In this document: one piece after another, positions 1-8,271 of the stretch
How positions within the stretch are numbered: position 1 is the first letter of the stretch
Layout of the letters: every line of letters begins with the position of its first letter
From: Nostoc sp. NIES-3756
GTDB lineage: Bacteria; Cyanobacteriota; Cyanobacteriia; Cyanobacteriales; Nostocaceae
DNA length: 64,000 nt
Assembly (NCBI RefSeq): GCF_001548375.1
Contig: NZ_AP017295.1
Coordinates: 372,001 to 436,000 of the forward strand
Reading direction: 5' to 3'
Notes under the pieces: generated by a model
Told to the model about the DNA's origin: nothing
Databases searched by the model: none
What the model saw: the letters and a program-made list of their open reading frames with translations, nothing else
Translations under genes and position numbers: made by a program

Positions 1-283
1 TCAGCAGTGCATCACTATCACAGTCGTAACGAATACTTTGTACTTTTTGGGTGTGTCCCGAAGTCCCGCCTTTATGCCATAACTCTTGTCGGGAACGACT
101 CCAAAACCACGTTTCGCCTGTATCCAAAGTCTTTTGCAATGATTCTCGATTCATCCACGCCATCATCAAGACTGTACCATCCAAGTAGTCTTGCACAATG
201 GCTGGCACTAGACCCCGTTCATCGTAGCGAATTTTTTCCACGGGGATAACATTTTGCAGTGTGAGTGAATCTGTGAAAGACAT
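1..283 (-). CDS. hisIE: Histidine biosynthesis bifunctional protein HisIE, N-terminal part (phosphoribosyl-AMP cyclohydrolase)
   Basis: The first 94 residues are visible, from ATG at 283; the rest lies beyond the window edge. The cyclohydrolase domain opens the imidazole ring of phosphoribosyl-AMP in histidine synthesis and is cytosolic. The core signatures are present: WFWSRSR (about residues 59-65), the following [10 protein letters not shown] stretch, and DCDSD (87-91), which supplies metal ligands. In cyanobacteria this domain is normally fused to a HisE pyrophosphohydrolase domain; that half would be off the left end, so the HisIE name is inferred and plain HisI is possible. hisB of the same pathway is in the window at 48283 but unlinked. 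A rightward frame on the opposite strand here is a shadow. Confidence 0.93.
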   Translation of the reverse strand, partial: MSFTDSLTLQNVIPVEKIRYDERGLVPAIVQDYLDGTVLMMAWMNRESLQKTLDTGETWFWSRSRQELWHKGGTSGHTQKVQSIRYDCDSDALL

Positions 284-371
284 ACCAGCTAGATTGAGAG
301 AGAATGATTCGTAGTTTCACGATACCATCCTGAAGACAGTAGCTGATATGATTTTTGCCAGTGGTATTTTC

Positions 372-566
372 TCATCCTTGTAAAACCGCAGTTCTGCCCA
401 TTGCCGATTGCATTCTTACCGCACTCATAGCGACATGGTGGGCTTTTGATACGTTACCATACCAGTGTATAGCCGAGTTAAAGGCGGCTCGGTATAAGTC
501 TAAATGCTCATCTGGCAGTTGAGCGCGGATTTCTAAAGGCAAGTCTTCGTTGGACTTGTATAACAT
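372..566 (-). CDS. ChaB-like small protein
   Basis: A 64-residue protein with the ChaB signature: an N-terminal LP dipeptide, then LPDEHLDLYRAAFNSAIHWY, then a helix ending in VSKAHHVAMSAVR. ChaB-fold proteins are small helical proteins of uncertain role; E. coli ChaB was named as a regulator of the ChaA cation antiporter, but that function is weakly supported and no antiporter is seen here. The Trp usual in the 'A-VAW-V' helix is Met in this copy. It is transcribed leftwards, divergent from hemL, and its 109-bp upstream gap is shared with hemL. Family call is good; function is unknown. Confidence 0.75.
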   Translation of the reverse strand: MLYKSNEDLPLEIRAQLPDEHLDLYRAAFNSAIHWYGNVSKAHHVAMSAVRMQSAMGRTAVLQG

Positions 567-675
567 ATTGTTATTATTTTGGGTCAGCTTATTTTATACG
601 ATAGAAGTTCTAGACAATTTTTGACCCTATCCTAAGATAGAGCTTTTTTTAGTTGCCCACTGTTAGGAGAGACCC

Positions 676-1974
676 TTGGTAAATACCACTATTAAAACCA
701 CCAAATCACAAGAAATTTTTGCTGCTGCTCAAAATCTCATGCCGGGTGGCGTTAGTTCTCCAGTACGCGCTTTTAAATCTGTAGGCGGTCAACCCATCGT
801 ATTTGACCGTGTAAAAGGTGCATACATTTGGGATGTTGATGGCAACCAATACATTGATTACGTGGGAACATGGGGGCCTGCTATTTGCGGTCATGCTCAT
901 CCAGAAGTAATCAGTGCTTTGCATGAAGCTTTAGAAAAAGGTACTAGTTTCGGTGCGCCTTCATATTTAGAAAATGTGTTGGCGGAAATGGTGATTGCTG
1001 CTGTTCCTAGCATCGAAATGGTACGATTTGTCAACTCAGGAACAGAAGCTTGTATGGCCGTATTGCGGTTGATGCGGGCTTTCACTGGCCGGGAGAAAAT
1101 TATCAAGTTTGAAGGCTGTTACCACGGACACGCTGATATGTTCTTGGTGAAAGCTGGCTCTGGTGTAGCTACACTAGGTTTACCCGATTCCCCTGGTGTA
1201 CCAAAGTCTGCAACTAGCAGTACCCTTACAGCCCCATACAATGACTTAGAGGCTGTTAAGGCTTTATTTGAGGAAAACCGTGATCAAATTGCTGGTGTCA
1301 TTTTGGAGCCAGTTGTAGGTAATGCTGGGTTTATCACCCCTGATGCTGGCTTTTTAGAAGGCTTACGAGAATTGACTCACGAGCATGGTGCTTTACTCGT
1401 GTTTGATGAAGTGATGACTGGTTTCCGCATTGCTTACGGTGGCGCTCAAGAAAAGTTTGGCATTACACCTGACTTGACAACTCTGGGTAAAGTTATCGGT
1501 GGTGGCTTGCCTGTGGGGGCTTATGGCGGTCGTCGAGATATCATGTCCATGATTGCACCAGCCGGGCCTGTGTACCAAGCTGGAACCCTCTCTGGTAATC
1601 CTCTAGCAATGACAGCCGGGATTAAAACTCTAGAGTTATTGCAAAAGCCTGGTGCTTATGACTATCTAGAGCGGATTACTAAGAAGTTAGCGGATGGTTT
1701 ACTGCAAGTAGCGCAAGAAACTGGTCATGCTGCTTGTGGTGGTAACATCAGTGCCATGTTTGGCTTATTCTTCACCTCTGGCCCTGTACATAACTATGAA
1801 GATGCCAAAAAATCTGATGCCGCTAAGTTTGGGCGTTTCCATCGCGGGATGTTAGAGCGTGGTGTTTACTTAGCTCCTTCTCAATTTGAGGCTGGGTTTA
1901 CATCTTTGGCTCACACTGACGAAGATATTGACCAAACGATCGCGATCGCTCGTGAGGTTCTGTCTAGTCTGTAA
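676..1974 (+). CDS. hemL: Glutamate-1-semialdehyde 2,1-aminomutase
   Basis: A PLP enzyme that converts glutamate-1-semialdehyde to 5-aminolevulinate, the committed C5-route precursor of haem, chlorophyll and bilins; cytosolic. 432 residues is the usual family length. A class III aminotransferase fold is seen: NSGTEA for the phosphate-binding site, FEGCYHGH, the [11 protein letters not shown]sp region, and the PLP Schiff-base lysine at about residue 272 in LGKVIGGG. The start is TTG at 676, chosen because AGGAGA sits five bases upstream and the protein then opens with the family-typical N-terminus; no in-frame ATG fits. It stands alone, followed by an AGTGCTG-repeat hairpin. Confidence 0.97.
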   Translation: MVNTTIKTTKSQEIFAAAQNLMPGGVSSPVRAFKSVGGQPIVFDRVKGAYIWDVDGNQYIDYVGTWGPAICGHAHPEVISALHEALEKGTSFGAPSYLENVLAEMVIAAVPSIEMVRFVNSGTEACMAVLRLMRAFTGREKIIKFEGCYHGHADMFLVKAGSGVATLGLPDSPGVPKSATSSTLTAPYNDLEAVKALFEENRDQIAGVILEPVVGNAGFITPDAGFLEGLRELTHEHGALLVFDEVMTGFRIAYGGAQEKFGITPDLTTLGKVIGGGLPVGAYGGRRDIMSMIAPAGPVYQAGTLSGNPLAMTAGIKTLELLQKPGAYDYLERITKKLADGLLQVAQETGHAACGGNISAMFGLFFTSGPVHNYEDAKKSDAAKFGRFHRGMLERGVYLAPSQFEAGFTSLAHTDEDIDQTIAIAREVLSSL

Positions 1975-1980
1975 GTCATA

Positions 1981-2024
1981 AGTGCTGAGTGCTGAGTGCT
2001 GAGTAAGTTTGATAACTCAGCACT
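1981..2024. repeat. AGTGCTG heptamer tandem repeat forming a hairpin after hemL
   Basis: Three and a half tandem copies of AGTGCTG run from 1981 to 2004. The last copy (AGTGCTGAGT, 1995-2004) pairs perfectly with ACTCAGCACT (2015-2024) across a 10-base loop. There is no T-run, so it is a hairpin that may end or protect the hemL transcript rather than a classical terminator. A related hairpin occurs at 60350-60387. Confidence 0.8.
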
Positions 2025-2047
2025 CCTAACTCGGCACTCATCATTTC

Positions 2048-2209
2048 TCAGCAGCCACAACCTTTATGCTGACAGCCTTTAATAGTTACGTGACCTTCAG
2101 CACAGCCTTCAGAGCAATAATATTTACCATCTTTGTTAATAGCATCGTCTGTAGAAACGATACATAAACAAGTATCACAAGCACATTTCATTTGAGTTAC
2201 TGTTGTCAT
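2048..2209 (-). CDS. smtA: Bacterial metallothionein (SmtA/BmtA family)
   Basis: A 53-residue cysteine-rich protein beginning MTTVTQMKCACDTCLC and ending KGCGC. It carries nine cysteines (9, 11, 14, 16, 32, 36, 46, 51, 53) and histidines at 40 and 48, the pattern of cyanobacterial SmtA, which folds a Zn4Cys9His2 cluster and buffers or detoxifies zinc and cadmium in the cytosol. It is a few residues shorter than Synechococcus SmtA (56). A strong ribosome site (GGAGGAAAC, complement of about 2214-2222) precedes ATG at 2209. An SmtB-type operator lies 43 bp further upstream (2252-2265), so zinc-dependent derepression is expected. No smtB-like repressor gene is in the window. Too short for ordinary ORF cut-offs and easily missed. 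Confidence 0.93.
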   Translation of the reverse strand: MTTVTQMKCACDTCLCIVSTDDAINKDGKYYCSEGCAEGHVTIKGCQHKGCGC

Positions 2210-2632
2210 AATTGTTTCCTCCGTATTTACCTATAATTACAATATAATACCTGAACAGATATTCAATTGTTGGTTCATGAAATGTAACTATCAAGCGATC
2301 GCATTGACTTATTAACGTATATGTCTTTACGTGCGTAAGAAAGCAAACGAGAATTGCAAATAATTTTGCAGAAAATTTCATCTACACTTACGTAGGTAAA
2401 GTAGTGTTTGCGGTTGCAGATATATTACCTCGACACTGTTAATAAGCGTCGGTATAATGAGTTATTCAATTATGAGATATGAGAATTTCTGCACATAAAC
2501 TAGGTGCAACTTTAGCAAGTCTTTACGCGAGTTCCAGCAAAATTGACCTAGTGGAAGTCGATTTTGTATCTCAATAATTGAAACAGAGCATAACGCTTAC
2601 TATTATTTATTCGAGCAGCGAGTTGACAGTGC
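2210..2632. other. Intergenic region between metallothionein and kinase genes
   Basis: Holds the leftward metallothionein promoter with the SmtB-type operator and the rightward leader of the kinase gene. Two near-palindromes, TTACGTGCGTAA (2327-2338) and TTACGTAGGTAA (2388-2399), lie 61 bp apart in the middle. A HIP1 octamer is at 2295-2302. No further open frame of note is seen. Confidence 0.6.
2252..2265 (-). promoter_or_regulatory. Putative SmtB/ArsR-family zinc-responsive operator of the metallothionein gene
   Basis: The 14-mer TGAACAGATATTCA matches the TGAA-N6-TTCA core known for SmtB/AztR/ZiaR operators and, from memory of that site, closely resembles the S1/S2 operator of Synechococcus smtA (TGAACAGTTATTCA). 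It overlaps an AT-rich TATTATATT (complement of 2241-2249) that could be the -10, so a bound repressor would occlude polymerase. Assignment is by motif and position only. Confidence 0.75.
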
Positions 2633-4195
2633 ATGAGCTACTGCTTAAATCCTACCTGTCCAAATCCAGAAAACATAGCATTTAGCCAAAGGTGTGCTGC
2701 TTGCGGCTCACAGTTGCTGTTGCGCGATCGCTATCGAGTGATGAAACTACTTGGGCAAGGAGGTTTCGGTGCAACTTTTCTAGCCCACGATCAAATTTTG
2801 CCAGGGGAACCAAGCTGTGTCATCAAACAACTGCGTCCTTCAGGAACTTCACTACAAGTTTTGCAGATGGCGCGAGAATTGTTTGAGAGGGAAGCTAAAA
2901 CACTAGGTAGAATTGGCAATCATCCTCAAATACCAAGACTCTTAGACTTCTTTGAGGAACAAGAACAGTTCTACTTAGTTCAGGAATATATTAGCGGTTC
3001 CACGCTCCAGCAGGAAGTGAAACTTAACGGTACTTTTGGCGAAACAGGGGTCAAACAATTTTTAAGTGAAACTCTACCGTTGCTGCAATATATCCACGAA
3101 CACAAAGTAATTCATCGTGATATCAAGCCAGCCAACTTAATCCGCCGTTCTCAAGATGCAAGAATGGTACTGATTGACTTTGGCGCAGTCAAAAACCAAG
3201 TTACCCAAGTCGCCGCTAACCAATCAGCAAATACAGCATTAACGGCTTATGCAATTGGTACTCCTGGTTTTGCACCACCAGAACAAATGGCTATGCGCCC
3301 AGTGTACGCCAGTGATATTTACGCATTGGGCGTTACTTGTATTTATCTCCTCACTGGAAAAACACCCAAAGACCTAGAATATAATCCCACAACTGGCGAA
3401 GTCATGTGGGAACATTTGGTACATGTAAGTGACCACTTAATTGGTGTGCTGCGGAAAATGTTAGAAGTCTCAGTCCGCAGTCGCTACCAGACAGCAAAAG
3501 ATGTATTGAAAGCCTTAGAAATTGAGCCATATTTGGAAAGTTTAGCTCAGGGTTTGCTAGTTAAATCAGATAAAGAGCCGACATTTAACCGTCCAGAAGA
3601 TTCTGCGCTTCTAACTAGCCACCCTTCTGTGGGTGCTACAGGTGTAGCACAGGTAGCAGCAGCCATCCGTGCTAGAAGAGCTAAAGATGCAGCAGTAAAA
3701 TCATCATTATCTAATAGTCACAGTCATACCCATGCTGCGCCCACTTCACAATCTAAGGTTATACGTAGGTTAGATAGTCAAACTTTAATTAAAGCCTATC
3801 AGAAAGGAAGACGAGATTTTGCCCTGCACAATTTAAACCTGCTTAACCTCCAAGGTGTTGATTTATCAGAAACCAATTTCCATTCTGCTCAACTACAAAA
3901 TGCAAATCTCCAAGGTGCTAATCTTCATAACACTGATTTTGGCAAAGCAAGTTTGACACGTGCCAATCTTCGAGACACTAATTTAAGTAAAGCTTATTTC
4001 AATCAAGCGGATTTAGAAGGCGCAGACCTACGTGGAGCAGACCTCAGTCATGCTTATCTCAGTAATGCTAATCTCCGGGGAGCTAACTTGTGTGGTGCTA
4101 ATCTCACGGGTGCAAAAATTACTGATGAGCAAATAGCATTAGCCAAAACTAACTGGATGACGATACGTCCTAATGGAAAAAGAGGTTTATTATAA
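2633..4195 (+). CDS. Serine/threonine protein kinase with N-terminal zinc ribbon and C-terminal pentapeptide repeats (SpkB-like)
   Basis: 520 residues in three parts. Residues 1-25 hold four cysteines (4, 9, 21, 24) in a zinc-ribbon layout. Residues about 34-300 are a Hanks-type kinase: glycine loop GQGGFG (41-46), VIKQL with the ATP-anchoring Lys, catalytic IHRDIKPANL, metal-binding IDFGAVK and GTPGFAPPEQ. Residues about 395-500 are pentapeptide repeats (A-N/D-L-x-x) forming a right-handed quadrilateral helix, probably for protein docking. This architecture matches Synechocystis SpkB, reported in oxidative-stress signalling. It presumably phosphorylates Ser/Thr of cytosolic targets; an FHA phosphothreonine-binding protein is the next gene, 528 bp downstream on the same strand, a plausible but unproven partner. 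Confidence 0.93.
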   Translation: MSYCLNPTCPNPENIAFSQRCAACGSQLLLRDRYRVMKLLGQGGFGATFLAHDQILPGEPSCVIKQLRPSGTSLQVLQMARELFEREAKTLGRIGNHPQIPRLLDFFEEQEQFYLVQEYISGSTLQQEVKLNGTFGETGVKQFLSETLPLLQYIHEHKVIHRDIKPANLIRRSQDARMVLIDFGAVKNQVTQVAANQSANTALTAYAIGTPGFAPPEQMAMRPVYASDIYALGVTCIYLLTGKTPKDLEYNPTTGEVMWEHLVHVSDHLIGVLRKMLEVSVRSRYQTAKDVLKALEIEPYLESLAQGLLVKSDKEPTFNRPEDSALLTSHPSVGATGVAQVAAAIRARRAKDAAVKSSLSNSHSHTHAAPTSQSKVIRRLDSQTLIKAYQKGRRDFALHNLNLLNLQGVDLSETNFHSAQLQNANLQGANLHNTDFGKASLTRANLRDTNLSKAYFNQADLEGADLRGADLSHAYLSNANLRGANLCGANLTGAKITDEQIALAKTNWMTIRPNGKRGLL

Positions 4196-4723
4196 TTTTT
4201 GCATTTAGGATTCTGAGTTAATAGGGTAAGTATTACCCATTTTCTAGGTACTTAAATTTTCACAAGACTTAAATCTCTCTATTTACACAGTTGATTAGGA
4301 GTCATTTTATGTATATTTGTCACTATGTATATAGAGAAATGAAATATATACCTATTAAAAATTAAGTATATTTTACTATTGTCAATAACTTTATAAAAAA
4401 TATATTAAATTTCTATATTATAGAGAAATTTCTCAATTATTATGAAGTACAAAATTATTAAATTTTTCTTAAAAATTTTGCAATTAAAATAAAATTCAAT
4501 TAAATCCTTAGAGGCACTAATCTCGTTGCCGATGTGGTAGCAATTTAAAAGCTTATAAGCGAAATTCAGCAGATTAAATGGCAGGCTGGAGATTTAAGTT
4601 GATTTTCCTGCATCTGAGTTTTGTAGTTTTTCAACTATAAGCCTAATATTTACTAGTACTTAAGTAAGAGAAAAATTATCCCAATGACTGTGCAGAAAAC
4701 TGAAAAATTTTCTTAAAAATCCA
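4196..4723. other. AT-rich intergenic region, no gene seen
   Basis: A 528-bp, strongly AT-rich spacer between the kinase and the FHA gene. It is full of stop codons in all frames. It probably carries the promoter of the FHA gene, but no specific -10/-35, operator or RNA element can be named with confidence. Confidence 0.5.
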
Positions 4724-5422
4724 ATGTTAAACATTCAAGACAATGATATAATAGTTCAGCTAAATAGCAAAGATATAGAACGGCGTTTAAGTTTATATCA
4801 AGTTTTTATTTATTTGTATGAACGTCATAGAGATTTACTCAATGATATTCTGCAATTAGATAATTTATCTCCGCTATCATGTAGTGCTAAAAAGGCATAT
4901 CATTTGCAAGGTGTAGTAGATGGAGCAGCAATCTATGTCACCACTAACTTATGTGATAACCAAACACAAACTTTACAACAACCTCAGCATATTTGGACAA
5001 TAGGACGTGATCGCAGCAATGGTGTCTTTGTTGATGATCAATTATTATCTCCTCATCATGCAGCAATTCAATATGTAGAAGGTGAAGGCTTTTTCTTAAT
5101 TGATTTCAATAGCGAAAATGGTTCATTTGTGAATAGTGAACAAGTATATCAACCAGTGCGACTTAAAGACGGCGATCGCATTCGTTTAGGAAGTCTAAGT
5201 TTTGATTTTTTCTTGAATCAAACCTGTCGTATTCTACCAACAGTAACCGGAGATAAACTAAAAAATTTGCTTAACTATCAAGATATAAAGTATAGCTCCG
5301 ATGATACAGTCAAAATTCCTTTAACTCACTGTTATAAAATAAATTTAGAATCTGAAAAGCTTGATTTAAGCGCAAAGCAAAAGTCAGATATTTTAGACCT
5401 CTTTTTAAAAAGCAGAACTTAA
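4724..5422 (+). CDS. FHA domain protein
   Basis: 232 residues. A forkhead-associated domain occupies about residues 80-165 with the conserved core: IGRDRSNG, LSPHHAAIQ and NSENGSFVN, the Arg, Ser-x-x-His and Asn-Gly residues that read phosphothreonine peptides. The N-terminal ~60 residues and C-terminal ~60 residues show no recognisable domain. FHA proteins act as phospho-readers downstream of Ser/Thr kinases; a Hanks kinase is the preceding gene. No clear ribosome site precedes the ATG. A terminator-like hairpin with a T-run follows (5491-5534). Confidence 0.9.
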   Translation: MLNIQDNDIIVQLNSKDIERRLSLYQVFIYLYERHRDLLNDILQLDNLSPLSCSAKKAYHLQGVVDGAAIYVTTNLCDNQTQTLQQPQHIWTIGRDRSNGVFVDDQLLSPHHAAIQYVEGEGFFLIDFNSENGSFVNSEQVYQPVRLKDGDRIRLGSLSFDFFLNQTCRILPTVTGDKLKNLLNYQDIKYSSDDTVKIPLTHCYKINLESEKLDLSAKQKSDILDLFLKSRT

Positions 5423-5428
5423 GCCAGA

Positions 5429-5462
5429 GTTTGTATTAAGGACTAAAGTCCTCACTACAAAC
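5429..5462. repeat. Imperfect inverted repeat after the FHA gene
   Basis: GTTTGTA (5429-5435) pairs with TACAAAC (5456-5462), enclosing AGGACT/AGTCCT with a two-base loop. No T-run follows. It may be an RNA hairpin or a small dispersed palindrome. Confidence 0.5.
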
Positions 5463-5490
5463 CCTGAATCATGAAATTTAATTATCATAG

Positions 5491-5534
5491 ACAGCAGGAA
5501 AAATGGCACTTAACCAATTACCCCTGCTGTTTTT
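5491..5534 (+). terminator. Putative terminator of the FHA gene
   Basis: ACAGCAGG (5491-5498) can pair with CCTGCTGT, which runs directly into a short T-run (to 5534). The loop is long, so efficiency is uncertain. It also lies just beyond the end of the convergent SLH-protein gene. Confidence 0.5.
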
Positions 5535-5539
5535 ACTTG

Positions 5540-7195
5540 TTACTGGGGAGCTTGAACCAAGTAAGATGATGGAAGTGGTTGGGCGCGTCCTGCATTTACT
5601 AGTGCTTGATAAACAAAAGCAGCAATTTCTGCTCTGGTAGCTGGACGATTGGGATTAAGTTGACTAACTGTAGGATAGTTAATCACTAATTGCCTTGTGG
5701 TAGCTGCTGCGACTGGCCCAACTGCATAACCAGGAATTTGGCTAGCGTCAGAATAGATGGAAATCACATTTTGATTGTTGGCACTTAAACCGAGTCCATT
5801 AGCTAAGGATACCAAGGCTTGAACTCTAGGGATTTCTTGTTGTGGTTTGAATGTGCCATCAGGATAACCAGAAACAAATTGACTCCGATAAGCAGCTTGA
5901 ATTGCTGCATAAGCCCAGAAGTTTCTGCTGACATCTCGGAAATCGATGGCGTTGCGTTTAGCTGGTGGTGTTAAGGCTTTAGTAATGATAGTGGCGAATT
6001 GAGCGCGAGTTACAGGCTCATTAGGTTTAAAACTACCATCGGGAAAACCAGCAATAATATTTTGTGAAGCCAAGGCTTCAATATAACCTCTTGCCCAGTA
6101 ATTTGTAGATACATCTGTAAAAGCTGTACCTCCTCCAGAGGGTGGAGTGACACTAGCAGCTACGAAATCTACCTGACCAGAAATCTTTTTCTGGTCGATA
6201 TCATTACCAACAGCCAGAATGCGGACTGTTTTAGTGGCATTGTTGACATCAAAACGAGTGTTATTGCGGATTAAGTTACCACCAGGATTTTCATTAGTAC
6301 CTAAATCTGGTTCTGCACTAATAGTGGCTACTACGCCGTCTCGCTTATTGTTTTGAATAACATTCTTGCGTAAAACAGGCTTGGCTGTTTCAGAAATATA
6401 TAAACCATCTTGGTTCTGCACAATTTGGTTTTCTGTAACTAAAGGCGTAGAGGTTCCGCCGATCGCAATCCCAAATCCAGTATCTTGGAATAAGTTGTTG
6501 CGAATCTCACCTCTAGCGGCTCTGGCTACGGAAACGCCGTTACCTTTGTTTTGGACGAAGATATTACCTTCAATGATGGGATTTCCTGTACCTGTGACAA
6601 AAACCCCATCCCTTGCGCTATTGGTAAAAGTATTGTTTCTAATTGTGGGATTGCTTGATTCTACCCATACTGCCGTGCCACGTTGATTAGGATTTGTGGC
6701 AGTGATACCAGCGATCACTGTATCGTTATTAGCCAAAATGGTAACATCTTGACGAGCAAAGGTACGACTAGTATAGAAACCTCCGCCTGTAATTAAAATA
6801 CCTTCCCCTCTGGCTGATTCATCACCTCGCAATGTTACCCCTGGTTTGAGAATCAAGGGGAATTGTTCACCTGTTTCTTTGCTGTAATTTCCGGGTGCTA
6901 ATTGAATAATTGTTCCGGCTTGCGCTTGGTTCAGAGCAAAAGCAATAGTTTTATAGGGTGTTGCGGCTGTCGCACCAGCATCTGCTGCATCTGTACCCGT
7001 TGTTGGGTTGACATAAATTACTGGTGCTGTGGTGGGTACTTGCGCTGTTAACGTGGGTGCAACACCTGCTTTGACTGCATTAGGTACTAGCATGAACCCG
7101 CTAGAAGCAATTAATAAAACTGTAATTCCAGTTGGTAAGGATAAAACTGAAAATAAATTTCTTAATGAAGAAAAATTAAACCCCTGATGTGTCAT
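5540..7195 (-). CDS. Secreted DUF1565 / parallel beta-helix protein with three SLH domains
   Basis: 551 residues. The N-terminus has a basic start and a hydrophobic segment (about residues 19-42) that looks like a signal peptide. Residues about 60-300 form a DUF1565/right-handed beta-helix region with repeated N-P-x-I-x-x-N-x-F turns, as in polysaccharide-binding or lyase-like folds. The C-terminal ~190 residues contain S-layer homology repeats, two clear (FTDVSTNYWARGYIEAL, FRDVSRNFWAYAAI) and a third degenerate one. SLH domains anchor proteins to the peptidoglycan-linked envelope, so a cell-surface location is likely. Enzymatic activity is not evident. The gene is monocistronic by spacing. 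Confidence 0.88.
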   Translation of the reverse strand: MTHQGFNFSSLRNLFSVLSLPTGITVLLIASSGFMLVPNAVKAGVAPTLTAQVPTTAPVIYVNPTTGTDAADAGATAATPYKTIAFALNQAQAGTIIQLAPGNYSKETGEQFPLILKPGVTLRGDESARGEGILITGGGFYTSRTFARQDVTILANNDTVIAGITATNPNQRGTAVWVESSNPTIRNNTFTNSARDGVFVTGTGNPIIEGNIFVQNKGNGVSVARAARGEIRNNLFQDTGFGIAIGGTSTPLVTENQIVQNQDGLYISETAKPVLRKNVIQNNKRDGVVATISAEPDLGTNENPGGNLIRNNTRFDVNNATKTVRILAVGNDIDQKKISGQVDFVAASVTPPSGGGTAFTDVSTNYWARGYIEALASQNIIAGFPDGSFKPNEPVTRAQFATIITKALTPPAKRNAIDFRDVSRNFWAYAAIQAAYRSQFVSGYPDGTFKPQQEIPRVQALVSLANGLGLSANNQNVISIYSDASQIPGYAVGPVAAATTRQLVINYPTVSQLNPNRPATRAEIAAFVYQALVNAGRAQPLPSSYLVQAPQ

Positions 7196-7344
7196 TGTTA
7201 GCTTCTGTGATTTGCTGATGATTAATTGGGTATATGGGGTGATTTAGCAGATATCTGGTTAAAAACCCCTGCCAAACTATACTGGATGACTAGCAAATCC
7301 GCAGCTATGTTTCACAAGAAATTATATAAATATTACTTATTAGT

Positions 7345-7393
7345 CATTAGTCCATAGTCATTAGTACAAAACTATGGACTATGGACTATGGAC
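7345..7393. repeat. Heptamer-type tandem repeat (TTAGTCA / ACTATGG)
   Basis: Runs of TTAGTCCATAGTCATTAGT followed by three ACTATGG units fill the spacer between the SLH-protein start and the convergent end of the TPR gene. Same repeat family as at 43361, 47289 and 54516. Confidence 0.7.
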
Positions 7394-7406
7394 TGATTTC
7401 TCTCAA

Positions 7407-8105
7407 TTATGAAAGATTATCGTCAGAGTTTTTAATTCTCTGCATTAATTGTTCGACTTGGTTAGCTTTTTCGTTCCTATTCTGTTTTTTGAAAATATTG
7501 ATAGCTTTTTCTAATGAAACTAGTGCTTCATCTTTCTTATTTGTCTGCCAAAAAGCTAAAGCTAAATTAGTTAGTGCATCGCCGTAATCAAGATTAATTT
7601 CCAAGGCTTTTTGATATTCTGTGATCGCTTCACTCCAGCGATTTTGACTAGCGAAAACCATGCCAACTGCATTATACGCTACGGCGTATTGAGGTTTGAG
7701 GCGGATGGCTTCTCTATAAGCACTGATGGCTGCTTCAAATTTTTTGCTGCGGAAGAAGACATTGCCTAATTGAAAGTGTCCAAAGGCATCATCAGAGTAT
7801 CTTTTCAGGAATTTACAGAGGTTTTCTTCTGCGCCTTGAAAATCACCTTGACTGAATAGGGCATTAGCTTGTTGAATAAGTTGCGATCGCTCTTGTTGAG
7901 GATCAGCAAACTGTGCTATTTTCTGTGCCTGTTTTTGTCGGGGTTTTTGTTCTGCGTTGCTTAAAGTTGCCTCACAGGCTAATTTAGCTGGCGATGATTC
8001 TTGTGCTATTACGGGAGGCAATATACCAATGGATGTGATGACACTTAGTGCTAAACAACTAAGAGGTTGAACAAATCTTGTTTCCATCTGGCTTGTTTGT
8101 TTCAT
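7407..8105 (-). CDS. Exported TPR-repeat protein
   Basis: 232 residues. Residues about 14-35 form a hydrophobic stretch ending before ALA-like residues, consistent with a signal peptide or N-terminal membrane anchor. From about residue 75 there are four consecutive tetratricopeptide repeats (NALFSQGDFQGAEENL, GNVFFRSKKFEAAISAY, GMVFASQNRWSEAITEY, ALAFWQTNKKDEALVSL). TPRs mediate protein-protein contacts; no catalytic domain is seen and the partner is unknown. ATG at 8105 gives the full signal region; Met at residue 7 is an alternative. Confidence 0.85.
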   Translation of the reverse strand: MKQTSQMETRFVQPLSCLALSVITSIGILPPVIAQESSPAKLACEATLSNAEQKPRQKQAQKIAQFADPQQERSQLIQQANALFSQGDFQGAEENLCKFLKRYSDDAFGHFQLGNVFFRSKKFEAAISAYREAIRLKPQYAVAYNAVGMVFASQNRWSEAITEYQKALEINLDYGDALTNLALAFWQTNKKDEALVSLEKAINIFKKQNRNEKANQVEQLMQRIKNSDDNLS

Positions 8106-8197
8106 CGCCTTAGTCTCTCAATTATCTCAAGTAATAATACTTATGATAAATCGAGGTTGGGTTATGGGTGTAGGGGTGAGAATCAAGAGAATTGGTG

Positions 8198-8261
8198 TTG
8201 TAGGATGGGCATCATAAGCGTCCGTTGTATTTTCAGGGCAGGCAAGATGCCTACCCTACAA
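8198..8261. repeat. Palindromic dispersed repeat downstream of the E2 gene
   Basis: TTGTAGGATGGGCATC (from 8198) is nearly complementary to GATGCCTACCCTACAA (to 8261). A shorter hairpin with the same TAGGATGGGCA arm lies at 21164-21188. It sits just past the stop of the E2 gene and could end or stabilise its mRNA. Confidence 0.65.
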
Positions 8262-8271
8262 GAATCATCTT

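Noticed and set aside
7-249. Rightward 80-codon frame at the left edge
   Set aside because: It is antisense to the well-supported hisIE start and has no recognisable protein features.
6366-6686. 106-codon rightward frame
   Set aside because: Lies opposite the beta-helix domain of the SLH protein and has no coding features.
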